Source: Thinopyrum elongatum (lineage: Eukaryota > Streptophyta > Magnoliopsida > Poales > Poaceae). Taken from it: 64,000 nucleotides of DNA. The DNA lies in NCBI GenBank assembly GCA_011799875.1, contig CM022297.1:542708220-542772219 (forward strand), given 5' to 3'. The notes beneath the pieces were generated by a model. It saw nothing but the letters and a program-made list of their open reading frames with translations, did no database searches and was not told the DNA's origin. The translations under genes and the position numbers were made by a program. Shown piece by piece: positions 25,630 to 37,400 of the stretch; the first letter of the stretch is position 1, and every line of letters begins with the position of its first letter.

Positions 25630-25884
25630 ACTTCATTATGAGGAAATGCATGCTCCGTTACTCAGCTGGGCTAGTGAATTGCCATGCCCAGACAACTCGA
25701 AATGCTAAGGCTAAAATATACCCCTTGAATGCGTTGAACGCTTCTCCGCTTGAGGGGATCGAAAACATTACAGTCGTTCGAGATTTTCCGGACGTTTCTT
25801 CGGAAGAACTTCCAAGAATACCCCGATTTCTTTCAGGCTCCCTCTTAATTCTCGGGACGAGAATTCTTATTAGTGGAGGAGATT
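25630..25884 (+). pseudogene. Residual pol and 3' end of element C (deletion scar)
   Basis: A short stretch in shifted frames holds a protease-adjacent segment (HELHYEEMHAP). It is followed by VVRDFPDVSSEELP, the usual start of the Tekay RT region. It then runs directly into the sequence normally found just before the 3' LTR and polypurine tract. Several kilobases of pol have been deleted near 25820. Confidence 0.7.
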
Positions 25885-28800
25885 TGTAACACCCCCAGTG
25901 GTTAGCCACAGTAATCCCACTTTTGATAATGTCATGTCATCATGATCAACAGTGCTTAAACATCATTTGGAGCATATCTCTTTCCAAATTCAAATTCAAA
26001 TGGAAATTCAAACTTAAAGTAGAAACTAAAAGTTGTTAAAATCAGAAACTAAATTGTTCATTAAATAGCAAGTAAATTAGAGACAATTCTAAAATTGAAA
26101 CCAATATTATGGGAATTGGGTAAGTGACTCAAACATCCTCAAACAGTGACTAAAGACAATATTTATTAACCTTTTATTTGATCTAAATTAAATACGAAAT
26201 TATGTTTTGCCCAAACTAGTTTTTGCTGTTAGGATGCAATGCACTGTGATTTATGGGCTAGGTCTCATATTTTACAAAAACCATTTAGTGCTCAAACAAT
26301 TAACAAACAGAAAAAGAAAAACAGAAAACAGAAAAGGAAATAAAGAAAAGAAAAAGGCCCACAGCACTGGGCCTAAGTGGCCACAGTGCCCGGCCCAGCC
26401 TGCGCAGGGCCGTCTCCCTCCCTCCGCACTGCTCATGTCGCGCGTTGTCGAGCACCTGGCGCGCGCGCAGCCAGGCCCCCCTCCGAGCGGTCAACAGCGT
26501 GTCGCGCTCGCCGGGGAGGATAAAGAGCATCTCCCGCACCCCTGGCTCTCCCTCGCTCACTCTCTCTCGCTCTCCCTCGCCTCCCCATCTCACCCGAGCG
26601 CCACCGCCGCCATGGCACCGGAGTAGCCACGGCCACCGTGCCCCTCTAGTCGCCTCTCCGTGTCCACGAGCTTCGCCGGCCTCGGCTACGCCATCTACAC
26701 AGACGCGTTGGAGCCGGGAGCCAGCGCTACGCCCGCGACGCCGTCATCTTCAACCTTCGGCCGCCGGTGATCGCCGCCTCGATTCATCGCCGTCCGTCCT
26801 CCCCAGGCCCACCTTAGCACATCTGCAGGCTCTACGTGAGCACCACGTCCTCCTCCCTCTCCCCATGCGCTCTCCTCGTAGCCGTAGACGCCGCCCCCTT
26901 CTTGCCCGAACGCGCCGCCGCGGAACATGTCGCCGGTGTGCTCCCGGCGACCTTTGGGCCCCGTGCCCGTGCCCAGTGTACTCCCCACATCACATAGGGC
27001 ATCGCCGCACTATTTGTTCGCTCGCCCACGTGTTGTTTCGCTGTTCCCGAGCCGCACCCGAAGCCACCGCCGCCCACCGTCGTTGTGCTGCTCTGTCCCG
27101 GCCTCCCCTGCCGCCGTGCACCCCACCACCGGACGCGGCTCTGTCTGCTCGTTCCAGAGGGCTAAAGAGCGCGCGAAATGGTGCCCCGTAGCTCGATTCC
27201 GGGCTCGCCGGAGTTGTCACCGCGCTCAGGCTCGCCGGAGTAGCTCCGGCGGCCGGCGCTGACCGGGCGCCCACGTGGCAGCCCCGGCCCACCGCTCAGC
27301 CACTGAACCTGGGCCCTGCTGGCCCCATTGACCGGGTCAACCCGCTGACTAGGCTGGCCCGGTCACTGATATGCGGGCCCCACTACTTAAACGTTTTAAA
27401 ATAAATAAATAATAAAATTGATAATTAATTAATTAGTTAATTAAATACTAATCTTTCACTGACTACAAGGGCCCACACCTAATTAATCTGTAATTAGTTT
27501 AAATAAACCCTAATTAACCTAACAGAGGCTGACATGTGGGTCCCACTGGACCCACCTGTCAGGTTTGACTCTGGTCAGCCAGAGTTGACTGCTGACAGCA
27601 TCTTTGCGTCATGCTGATGTCACCGTTTACTGTTTTGGATAATTCGAATTAATAATAAATCTGTAATTTCATAATATTGTTTAAATCTTTAGAAAATCAT
27701 ATCTTTTAAAACGTAGCTCGGATCGAAAAACTTTCTACATGAAAGTTGCTCAGAACGACTAGACGAATCCGAATACGTGGTCCGTTCGTCCGCCACACGT
27801 CCCTAACTATCCGAACATGCAAGCGTTCCCCTCTGGTCATCTGTCTGACAATTGTCCGGAACCAGGAAAACATTCCCGGATGTTTTCCCTCTTCACCTAT
27901 ATCATGTAGCACCGCGTCAGAACACCCCTAGCTCTGCGTATTGTCATGTCATGCTCTTGTTTGCTTTATATTTACTGTTTCCTCTCCCTCTTCTCTCTTG
28001 GTAGACCCTGCTACAGATGCATTTCCCGAGACCGACGAAGCTCTGGAGCCCGACGACACCACTGACGACCTTGCCTTTGCCGCCGAGCAACCAGGAAAGC
28101 CCCCCCCCCCCTTTGATCATCCCGATATCGTCCATTTTATTTTCTCATGCTTGCATTAGAATTGTTGCTGCTACTACTTTACCTATTCTGATGCATAGCC
28201 TATTTATAGTAACCTGCTATTTAAAACTTATCTGCTTATCCTAAACTGTCTAGTATAGGTTGGGTAGAGACCTATCAGTGACCCCACTTGTCTCGACTGC
28301 CCCGCTGGACTATCAGAAGACCCGATCAACGGGATCGAAGACCAGGCCCCGGCACCGTACATCACCCCCTTAGTTGTACAATACTGGAGCGTTACTATCG
28401 AGTGCCAAGGGTGATACCTCGTATAGCACTTCTGCTGTTAACCCTGTAGAGTAGGTATTCGATCGTGGTCATCGAGGGTGATTCCTCTCTCACCACTCCC
28501 GATAATGACGCTGTCGTGCAACACATCAAGTGTGAACCCATCGAGGGTGATTCCTCCTACATTCACCTTGACAGTTACATCGAGTGGGTGTCCATCGAGG
28601 GTGATACCTCGGATTCCCCTAATGTTATGGACACACGGATACTTGGACTTTACACTGTTACTTAGAAAGGCGAGTCGACCCTGAGGGGTACCCGCGTGTG
28701 ATGTTAAGACGGGTTGCCTGGATGGTGCCCGAGTGATGAATACGAGGCGCGGCCGGGCATTCTTAGCCCTTGCAGCAAGTCCTCGAGACGGGGCGACGGG

Positions 28801-30026
28801 GTCACATCGAACGTGAGTCTCTGCTCGTTTTCCGCAAGCCCCTAGTCCACTAACGATTTGGATATTTCATCCGAGCAGGCCTCTGGCCTGATAGCGCTAA
28901 CCATTACGTGGGCATAGTATGGGCGTTCTGCATCGTAGCATCAGCCGAAAGCTTTGTCAGACGTCCAGTTCAGCATTGCGGCCCGGTCGGATCGTGCCAT
29001 TAGCGCTGGTATCCACCCTGCTCGAAACAACCCGGAGTGCACAGGGCGATGGCCCAAGACCCCTGAGCGCTTAGGATGTAGACCGGCGGGGACCTCTCTG
29101 CTGAGCTGTAGGTAGGGTTGCGGTGTATCGTTTGGCCGAGGCCGAGCATGACCCCGGAAAGTGTGTCCGGCTGGAGTGAAGCGAGCGTGGTGGGTAAGTT
29201 GGTGCACCCCTGCAGGGAAGAAAACTTCTATCGATAGCCGGTCCTACGGTAAAGGATACTCGAAGTTGTATCCCTATCGATACAACTAGAACTGGATACC
29301 TGTGATGATACCTGGATATGTGGCTCTGGGATTGCTTTCTCGCAGGGAGTCGAGAAAGGATCTCTGGGTGAGGTTGATTATACTACTACTATTATACATA
29401 TTGTGTTGATCTACTCTCTCCTATTGCTACAAGACCGATGAAGATGCTAGTCTTCGATAGGACTAGGCTTTCCTCTCTATTCTGGCATTTCTGCAGCCCA
29501 GTCCACATATACAGCCTTCCTTTGATAATGTTGCATATGTAGTGTAGATCCTTGCTTGCTGAGTACTTCGGAGAACTCACGGTTGCTTTGTTTTCTTTTT
29601 CTCCCCATATCAGTTTGCCGTGACCAAAAGACGGAGCCGCTAAGACAGCTACCCCCGCCGACGATCGACTACTACTACCACCCCGAGGGTGGTTACTACT
29701 ACGAGCTTGCCGACGACCAGGAGTAGGTTCGGAGGGTCCCAGGCAGGCGGCCTGCGCCTTTCGATCGTATCTTTTGCTTTGCCCTGCCTTTCTAAAGGCT
29801 TTTCTATTTCTGTTTCATATCTGTACTCAGATATCTGATGCTTCCGCTGATGCTTGTATGCCATCGAGCTATGTATTCGAGCCCTCGAGGCCCTGGCTTG
29901 TAATATAAGCTTGTATGACTTTATTTATGTTTAGAGTTGTGTTGTGATATCTTCCCGTGAGTCCTTAGGCTTGATCGTGTGCATTTGCGTGTATGATTAG
30001 TGCACGATTAAGCCGGGGGCGTCACA
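25885..30026 (+). repeat. Element C 3' LTR
   Basis: This 4142-bp partner of 19765-23896 shares both ends and the internal order. It is followed by the right copy of ACTGG. Confidence 0.92.
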
Positions 30027-30032
30027 ACTGGG

Positions 30033-31932
30033 TTGCCCAGTCAGCAGATGACTGGGTCAACCCAGTCAAATGGGCCCCCCGGACCCACTGGTCGGTGACC
30101 CAGGGAGTGGCCCCAGGTGTGCCAGCTCAGCGGCGGCCGACGGCTTGACGCCGGTATCGAGAAAACACGGCGGAGGCTCGGGACCTCGCCGGGAATCATC
30201 TACAGGGGGCCAAAACGCACGTCGCGACTTGTGTACGGTCGGCCGTGCTGCGCCGCATCCAACGCGGGTGGTCTCCGGGCCGGAAGTGGCCGGAATCTCG
30301 CCGGCGTGGAGTCGTGGCGGCAGTGAGCTTCGGGCGTTGGTGGTTTTGACGCTAGGGGCACGGCAGACGGTGCGGCCGGCGGCGTTAGAACGAGAAGACG
30401 ACGCGGCGTCGAATGGTGATGGAGCCATGGCCGGAGATGACCGGAAACGAGGCCGGCGATGAGCTACTTGTTGTGGCCACATGCCAAAGTTCAACTTCAT
30501 TTGGATATTAAATCTCCCTTGGTCTCAAACTTTTTGTGCACTCTTTCCTATCCATATCATTGCCACATGCCAGGGGGCTCGAGGAGGAGCGTGCGCGGGT
30601 GCAATGGGTTCCTGGAGACGCCAGGAACGCGTTGACGCGCTCAGGCGTGCATAACAGCATCGGTGGCTACGGCCACGAGCTCGTCGGCGGAGACGGGCTT
30701 CAGCCACGGTGGCATCTAAGGCTAGGAGTGCAACGAGGCAATAGAAGGGAGGGAAGAGGACAGGGTGGAGCTCACCGAGCGATCAAGAAAGATCTGTGAT
30801 GGCTTTGGAGCAGCAGAGCTTGTCAGAGAGGAAAGGGGATCGCCGGCGACCGAGTTTGAAGACGAGGTCGACGCGCTCGGTGCAGAGGGTCCCGGCTCCG
30901 CCCGGTGGCACTGATCGACGCAGCGTTCAACGGTGGAGCTTACAGGCACGGAGAGGCGACGAGGCGGGGACTGTGGCCGCGGCAAACGACGGAACGCGGC
31001 GATGGTGACGAGGCGGGGATTGCCCAGTCAGCAGTTGACTGGGTCAACCCAGTCAACTGGCCCCCCCGGACCCACTGGTCGGTGACCCAGGGAGTGGCCC
31101 CAGGTGTGCCAGCTCAGCGGCGGCCGGCGGCTTGACGCCGGCGTCGAGAAAACGCGGCGGAGGCTCGGGACCTCGCCGGGAATCGTCTACAGGGGGCCAA
31201 AACGCACGCCGCGACTTGCGTTCGGTCGGCCGTGCTGCGCCGCACCCAACGCGGGTGGTCTTCGGGACGGAAGTGGCCGGAATCTCGCCGGCGTGGAGCC
31301 GTGGCGGCGGTGAGCTTCGGGCGTTTGTGGTTTCGACGCTAGGGGGCACGGCAGACGGTGCGGCCGGTGGCGTTAGAACGAGAAGACGACGCGGCGTCGA
31401 ATGGTGATGGAGCCATGGCCGGAGATGACCGGAAACGAGGCCGGCGACGAGCTACTTGCGGCGGCGCATTCGGGTGTTCGAGGAAAACGGGGCTAGTGGG
31501 CTCGAGGAGGAGCGTGCGTGGGTTCAATGGGTTCCTGGAGACGACAGGAACGCGTTGACGCGCTCAGGCGTGCATAACAGCATCGGTGGCTATGGCCACG
31601 AGCTCGCCGGCGGAGACGGGCTTCGGCCACGGTGGCATCTAAGGCTAGGAGCGCAACGAGGCAATAGAAGGGAGGGGAGAGGACAGGGTGGAGCTCACCG
31701 AGCGATCAAGAAATATCTGGGACGGCTTTGGAGCAGCAGAGCTTGTCAGAGAGGAAAGGGGATCACCGGCGACCGAGGTTGAAGACGAGGTCGACGCGCT
31801 CGGTGCAGAGGGTCCCGGCTCCGCCCGGTGGCACTGATCGACGCAGCGTTCGACGGCGGAGCTGACAGGCACGGAGTGGCGACGAGGCGGGGACTGTGGC
31901 CGCGGCAAACGACGGAACACGGCGACGGTGGC
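30033..31932 (-). repeat. Tandem duplication of about 0.9 kb inside solo LTR D2
   Basis: The block starting TTGCCCAGTCAGCAG at 30033 is repeated from 31020 (offset 987). The two copies are highly similar over their whole length, through 'cggcaaacgacggaac' near 30981 and 31905. Copy 1 carries an extra, unrelated patch (30471-30572) that explains most of the length difference. The copies diverge after about 31932. Confidence 0.85.
30471..30572. other. Scrambled filler DNA copied from the element B LTR
   Basis: In copy 1 of the D2 duplication about 37 bp of LTR sequence is replaced by about 100 bp of foreign sequence. The patch is two pieces of the B LTR in switched order: about 34874-34922 first, then 34832-34885. 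They join at the shared bases CTTGG. The patch reads 'catatcattgcc' as the B 3' LTR does, not 'catatccttgcc' as the B 5' LTR does (about 8127). Confidence 0.8.
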
Positions 31933-32669
31933 GCTCGGCCTCGCGCGGATCTGTGGGGGGAAACGGACGGGGCGAGCGAGGAGAAGGGGAAGAATGACGG
32001 AGAGGGTAGGGGGAGTGCTCGGCTCGGCCTTATCCCCTCCGCCTCCCTGTTTCGTCGGTGGGCGTCGGCGTGTCACGCGCCCGCCGGTGCGCGCGCGCTC
32101 GACCATGGGGGAGGTGACACGCGAGAGAGAGAGAAGGAGTTGGGCCAGGTGGGCCAGTGGTCGGGGCACTGTGCACTAAGGCCCAGTTCACAGTGCCTCG
32201 TTATATTTTTCTGTTTAATGTTTCTGCTTTTTCTTTATTTCTTTTCTATTTTGAATCAGTTAGGACACTTTTGCCCTTTTGTAAAATATGGGATTTGACC
32301 CAAATATTACTGTGCAATGCTAGCTTTCACCAAAAATTGGTTTGGGCAAAGTTGGGTTTCATTTGAATTTGATATGATTTTAAATGGATTTAATATTGCT
32401 GTTTTGGTGCTGTTTCATGTTGTTTGAGTCATATAATTAATCCAAGTAGCATTAGTTATATTTTTATGAGTGCTTCTGGAATATTTGCTATTTAATGAAC
32501 ATTTTACCAAAGGTGTTTGGGCAAATTTAGTTTGCACTTTTGAATTTAGGTTGATTTTCAGAATTGAATTTGAATTGTTTCATTAATCCAAGTGACTTGG
32601 CACTGCAAATGGTCATGACTTGGCATTATCATTAGCTGATCACAGTGGCAATTACATAGGGGTGTTACA

Positions 32670-34400
32670 CAAGGTCATATGAGTTACTCATACCATGATG
32701 CCAGCCCGGTATGGATCTGACTATTGCATGAGCTATGTAAGAAGAAAAGAACGCCAGTTATACACTTCAGTGTGATGACCAACAACCTATGGAGCAAGCC
32801 GACCATCTGATATATGCTCTATAGCATTGCTCTTTGTTATTCCGGTATGTTCAAATTATTATGCTCATACCTGCATGCATAATAGTGAGTTGTATGGGAC
32901 ACGGATGAACCCTTGCCCGTCTTTCTTTGGTGACGGCACCACGGCTGTGTTCTGAGCTGTTTCCGGCCGTCCGGGGTGGATGCCGACTTTTATTTCTCTT
33001 GTCAGCAACTGGCCCGTGTTCTGAGCTGCTTTTCGGCCGTCTCGGGTAGCTGCTGAATTTCTCTCCGTAGCAGTGACCCTATGCTCTGAGCTATTTCTCG
33101 GCCGTCTTAGGGAACTGCTACTTTCTTCTTATCAACACCGTCTCATGCTCTGAGCTGCTTTCCAGCCGTCTTGAGTCGGAGTTGAGTTACTCCAGTAATG
33201 TCCCAGATCTGAGTTGTATAGACCGTTCTGGTGGCTACTGGTTTATTTGCTGGTTATATCCAAGGGTTCAAACGGTCGTTACCCTACAGCTACAACTTGT
33301 AAAGTAATATGCCTGCCGGAATGTTGCACCTGACAACACCTATGGTCACATGAAGAATCAAGAGCACATCAAGCCAAGCTCTTTCAGCAAAAAGTCCAGG
33401 CAAAGAGAATTATAAAGGAAAAGCAAGGTTGTCCATACAGGTATGATAATGATACAAATACTCCGGACAGTCTGGTTCGATACCGACCACTATGGGTACA
33501 CACCCACGGGGTCTATTCCATTTGCAAGGACCCCATATCGAGACAACCCGCCCAGCCAACCAGATATGCTCAAAATTGTCAGCAGAGAGCAACCAAGTTG
33601 GTCAGGTCAGCCGAAAGATTAACTCAGCAGAGCAAAATCCGCAACCATACCATCCATACAGAGATATCGACAGACTGAGTAATCAGAAGGATGAACAATA
33701 GTCTCGAAGCATGTGTCCTCACAGACGGGAATCAGTTAAAGACTAACCTGCCGTAAACAAGATTCTACTGCCAGGACCACTGTCAGTCAAGTCTATGGAT
33801 AACATCACTGTACATCTTTATGCTGCTCACGACAGGTGACAATCAAATATTTGGTAGAAGCCTTATACCCAAGGCAGTGAAGAAACCCAAGATGACCCAA
33901 CAATCCGTGCGAGAAGTGAGATTCCGCCAGGAGAACAGTATGATTCACTGTACTGTTTTGAGCCTGGAGGACACACAGCCATTTGGAAGTCACCTAATGC
34001 AATGAGTAAAAGATTTCGTGTCCACCAAGAGAATCTGTTCACAACTCAGTGAACGGTCGTTCGTATTGAACCTCGTCACGACACGTCCCTGAGGAACCAC
34101 CCTCGGACTTACGAGCAGGACACATAGTTTGGTTCGGATAATCTATTGCCCCAGACAGGATAGCAGACATAAAAAGATTGGAGTCAGACTAACATATGAG
34201 GTAAGATTTGTCAGAAAAAGGGTCCAGTGAAGCAAACCACCCCGAAGCAAGGCAGTCAGTCATATGAAATTCAGTGGGAGCATTGTACAACGGTAAAAAG
34301 GAAACCCGAGTTGGAAATGGTTTCCTCAAGTGGAAATATTCATGTTTGATCCCTGAGCAACCAAATCTCGAGGACGAGATTTCCTTAAGGGGGGTAGGTT
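32670..34400 (+). mobile_element. Element B interior, right part, with polypurine tract
   Basis: CAAGG (32670-32674) is the right D2 duplication. The remainder is the 3' half of the B interior. It has no recognisable protein but contains a short tandem array (32949-33180) and ends with the polypurine tract AAGGGGGGTAGG (about 34387-34398), just before the 3' LTR at 34401. Confidence 0.75.
32949..33180 (+). repeat. Four degenerate ~66-bp tandem repeats in element B
   Basis: The core GTTCTGAGCTGYTTTYCGGC recurs near 32949, 33015, 33081 and 33146, with diverged spacers between copies. The regular spacing points to tandem duplication followed by divergence. No coding role is apparent. Confidence 0.65.
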
Positions 34401-37400
34401 TGTAACACCCTGGATTTTGCCCATTTTCTTTTCCTTTTGATTTTGGTCTGGATTCGCTTTTCTGTGGCTTAGTAGTCCTGCAACCTGGAGGGATCACTCT
34501 TCATTCGTCTTCCCAAGTGGCTTGCCAACCTCAAAACCATCCTAGGACCATGTCATTTCCATCTTGGACCAATCCCAATATTCTTTTCCTTGGGAATATT
34601 CCTTTTTCTATTAAAGGAATAACCCTGTTTGCTCTGGGTTGTGAAGCAACCCACATCTCCATCATTCCAAAAATAAATTCCCAAATAATTCTCATAAATT
34701 GTTTGGGACATATCTTGCACAAATATGTCAAAACCCTTCCTTGCCATGTTCAAAAATATTTCACAAATATTTCTTTTCTGATTCTGCCCTAGCTGCCAAG
34801 TTGAGAAGCAAGTACTCTTTATATTTGCTTGCTTGGTCTCAAACTTTTTGTGCACTCTTTCCTATCCATATCATTGCCACATGCCAAAGTTCAACTTCAT
34901 TTGGATATTAAATCTCCCTTGGCTAATTTCCAAAGTTTCTGGTCAACTGGAAGCTTTGTGAAGCAAGTGCTAGCTAGGAGTATCCAAATGAGTTGAAATT
35001 TTCAAGCATCTTTATATTCTCAAATCATGACTCTCCACCAAGTTTCAACCCTATCCAATCATCTATGTGAGCACAGCCTCAAATCTTGGTTTCTGGTCAG
35101 ATTTTCACATTGTGAAGCAACTATATTTTATAGTGCTCCATGATTGCTGAAAATTTACCAAAGCATTATCCTACCCATATAACCTATCTCCACAAAATTT
35201 TGGCTCATTTTATATTCCCAATAATTCCCTAGAATTATTCTAAGATTTTGGTCAGAGAGGATAGCTGTGAAGGAAGTACCATTTTGGCTTGTCCAAATGG
35301 CATGAAATTTTTATGGCATTCTCATATGACCAAATCATCATCCTATACCAAATTTCAGCCCAATTGGATATTCCATGTGAGTGCTCCATCTTGATCAAGC
35401 TTCTGGACCAGATTGGTCAGTTGCAAAGCAACTACATTAACTTTCAGCATCCCTCCAAATTTCACAGGATTATAGTCCTTCCTACCCTAGACCTCCCAGA
35501 CATCTCATGTTGACCTTATCACCTTCCTGTTCATCATAGAGGAGTGGTCAAGTTCGCTACAGCAAACTTCAGATGAACACTCCCATCTAAACACAGTTCC
35601 TATCATCGATCCATCACCTCCCAGAGACTGTGCCTTAGAAGGACAACACTCTGGACATGACTTGGCACGCCAGAATGCACAGAGTGCGCCAATGCACGCG
35701 GTAATCACGCGTTTGGCATGCCAGCCAGCGCGCTCTGGTGATTAAACTGCTCGGTTTCGTCTGTTCCCTCGCTCCCTCGCCACCTCTTCATGTCCAGAGG
35801 CTTCGTTTCGTCGTCGCCCATCTCCTGGAAGCCTCTCCCCTTCCAGTTTCTTCTCCGACGCGCCGTGATGAGCTCCGCCACTGTTCGGCCCGTGACCGTC
35901 GTTGTCGCTTTCCTCTGCCCCCTCCTCCTTGAGCCCTCCCGAAGCTCCTACGAGCCCCTCTGCTCCTCCGCAAAGCTCCCCGAAGCCAGAAACCGCCAGC
36001 CACGTCGCCCCGCAGCTCCAGTGTCCAACTAAGCTCATCGCCGTGGCCGTCCTTATCGCCTCGCTTCGCTTTGGCTATAAATAGGCCGCCCGAGCCCCTC
36101 CCGAGCTCATCAGCGCCCTCACCTCGCTCCCCTACCCCTCCCCGACCTCTCCAACGAGCTCCAGGAGCACTCCTCGCCGCCCATGGCCGCCATGGCCGCC
36201 GGCCTTCTCGCCTAAATTCACTCAATGCCGAGCTCCTCCCCTCTTCCCTCCACCACCATCACCTTCCCCACTCTCCGGCGATCATCTTCCACCCCTCGCC
36301 CTCGCCCAAGTGCCCTGTGGCCGCGCGCCCCTAGTCTGGCCGCCGCCTCCCCGCCTCTCTGTTGCCGCGGGAGCTCCGTCACCCTGGCCCTCCCCGGTGC
36401 TGCTGCTGCGTCAAGTGGACGCGGTCCATCGCCACGAGGCCGCCGGTGCCCTCGCCCTGGCCGGAGGTGGCCAGAGTCGCCGGAGCTGGCGCCGGCAGCG
36501 CCACGGCCCTGCCTCCTCTGTTCTTCAGCACGAGGAAGAAGGAGCAGGCGCGAGGAGAGAGAGAGAGGGACCCGACAGGTGGGCCCCAACCCCACCTGTC
36601 AGCGAGAGGAGGCGGGCCAGCTGGATTAAGTGGACACGCATTTCTCTGAATGCGCTTTCAGAACATTTGAAAGCGTATTTCCTTCTACTGTGGCTAAGTT
36701 TACGTTTCCTTTTTCAGAAAACGTACTCTGCCCGAAGGTGCTTTCGGTTCAGGCCCCAGGGACCTATCTGTGAATACTAGTTTTACAGATTGGCCCTTGA
36801 ACTTCATATGACAATAACTTTTTGCTCGGACCTCCGATTCAGGTGAAACCAAAGCCCACTTCTTCGTCTCGGCGAGCCCGTTCTGTTGGTATCATTTTCA
36901 CTATGTGGTCCCATAGTGGAAATGACCATTTTGCCCTTGCCCTTAAACAGCCCCCTCCGAGAGAGAACTGTTTCCGGCAATCACTTCCGCGGACTCTCCG
37001 CACTCCTTTTCGATGGTCCCTTCATCTCCAGGCAAGCCACAACTCTCATCCGCATAATTGCATTGCAATATCATAGTCACACTAATTACTTTAATAGCAA
37101 GTATGAAGTATCTGTGAAATGAATTAGATTATGCTATGTTGGAGTTAATTCTTGGATAGGTGACTACCATGTTGAATACCGGATTGTTAAAGACTAGTAG
37201 TTTACCCACTCGTTGATACTATAATGTTGAGATCACTGTCTATGATTATTTTCGATTTCATCCGGCAGTTCATGGAGATGAGTTAGTAGCAGTGGCTTAA
37301 GCATGCTGGTTATCGGAGTGTCAGCCATGACAGAGATTTTTCGGAGATTAAATACTCCATGGTTGTTCTTGAGTCACATGTCCGGACTTATCCGTGCAGC

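Larger units (their letters stand above)
19765..30026 (+). mobile_element. Tekay-like (Del) Ty3/gypsy element C, internally deleted
   Basis: Two ~4.13-kb LTRs (19765-23896 and 25885-30026) flank only about 2.0 kb of interior. The target duplication is perfect (ACTGG, 19760-19764 and 30027-30031). The primer site is TGGTATCAGAGCC (23900-23912) and a purine tract precedes the 3' LTR (about 25872-25884). The interior keeps gag and the start of protease, plus a few codons from the RT start fused to the 3' end. Most of RT and all of RNase H, integrase and any chromodomain are gone. It is among the youngest layers in the stack. Confidence 0.92.
12956..32669 (-). mobile_element. Solo LTR D2 (Tekay-like, minus strand), split by D1 and C
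   Basis: Read on the plus strand it starts TGTGACGACCCCGGC and ends GGGGTGTTACA, which is the reverse complement of a TGTAACACCCC...GCGTCACA LTR. The flanking duplication CAAGG is perfect (12951-12955, 32670-32674). Its own sequence lies in three pieces: 12956-13908, 18016-19764 and 30032-32669. No internal retrotransposon region is present between them, so it is a solo LTR left by LTR-LTR recombination. It is longer than its relatives because of an internal tandem duplication (30033-31932). Confidence 0.85.

Noticed and set aside
26445..27191. 248-codon plus-strand ORF
   Set aside because: It falls in the 3' LTR of element C. The 5' LTR copy (20250-21128) does not keep the same frame, so it is not under coding constraint.
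30070..32169. ORFs resembling a repeated protein gene
   Set aside because: The repetition is the tandem duplication of LTR D2 sequence. The frames are Arg/Pro-rich with no domain.
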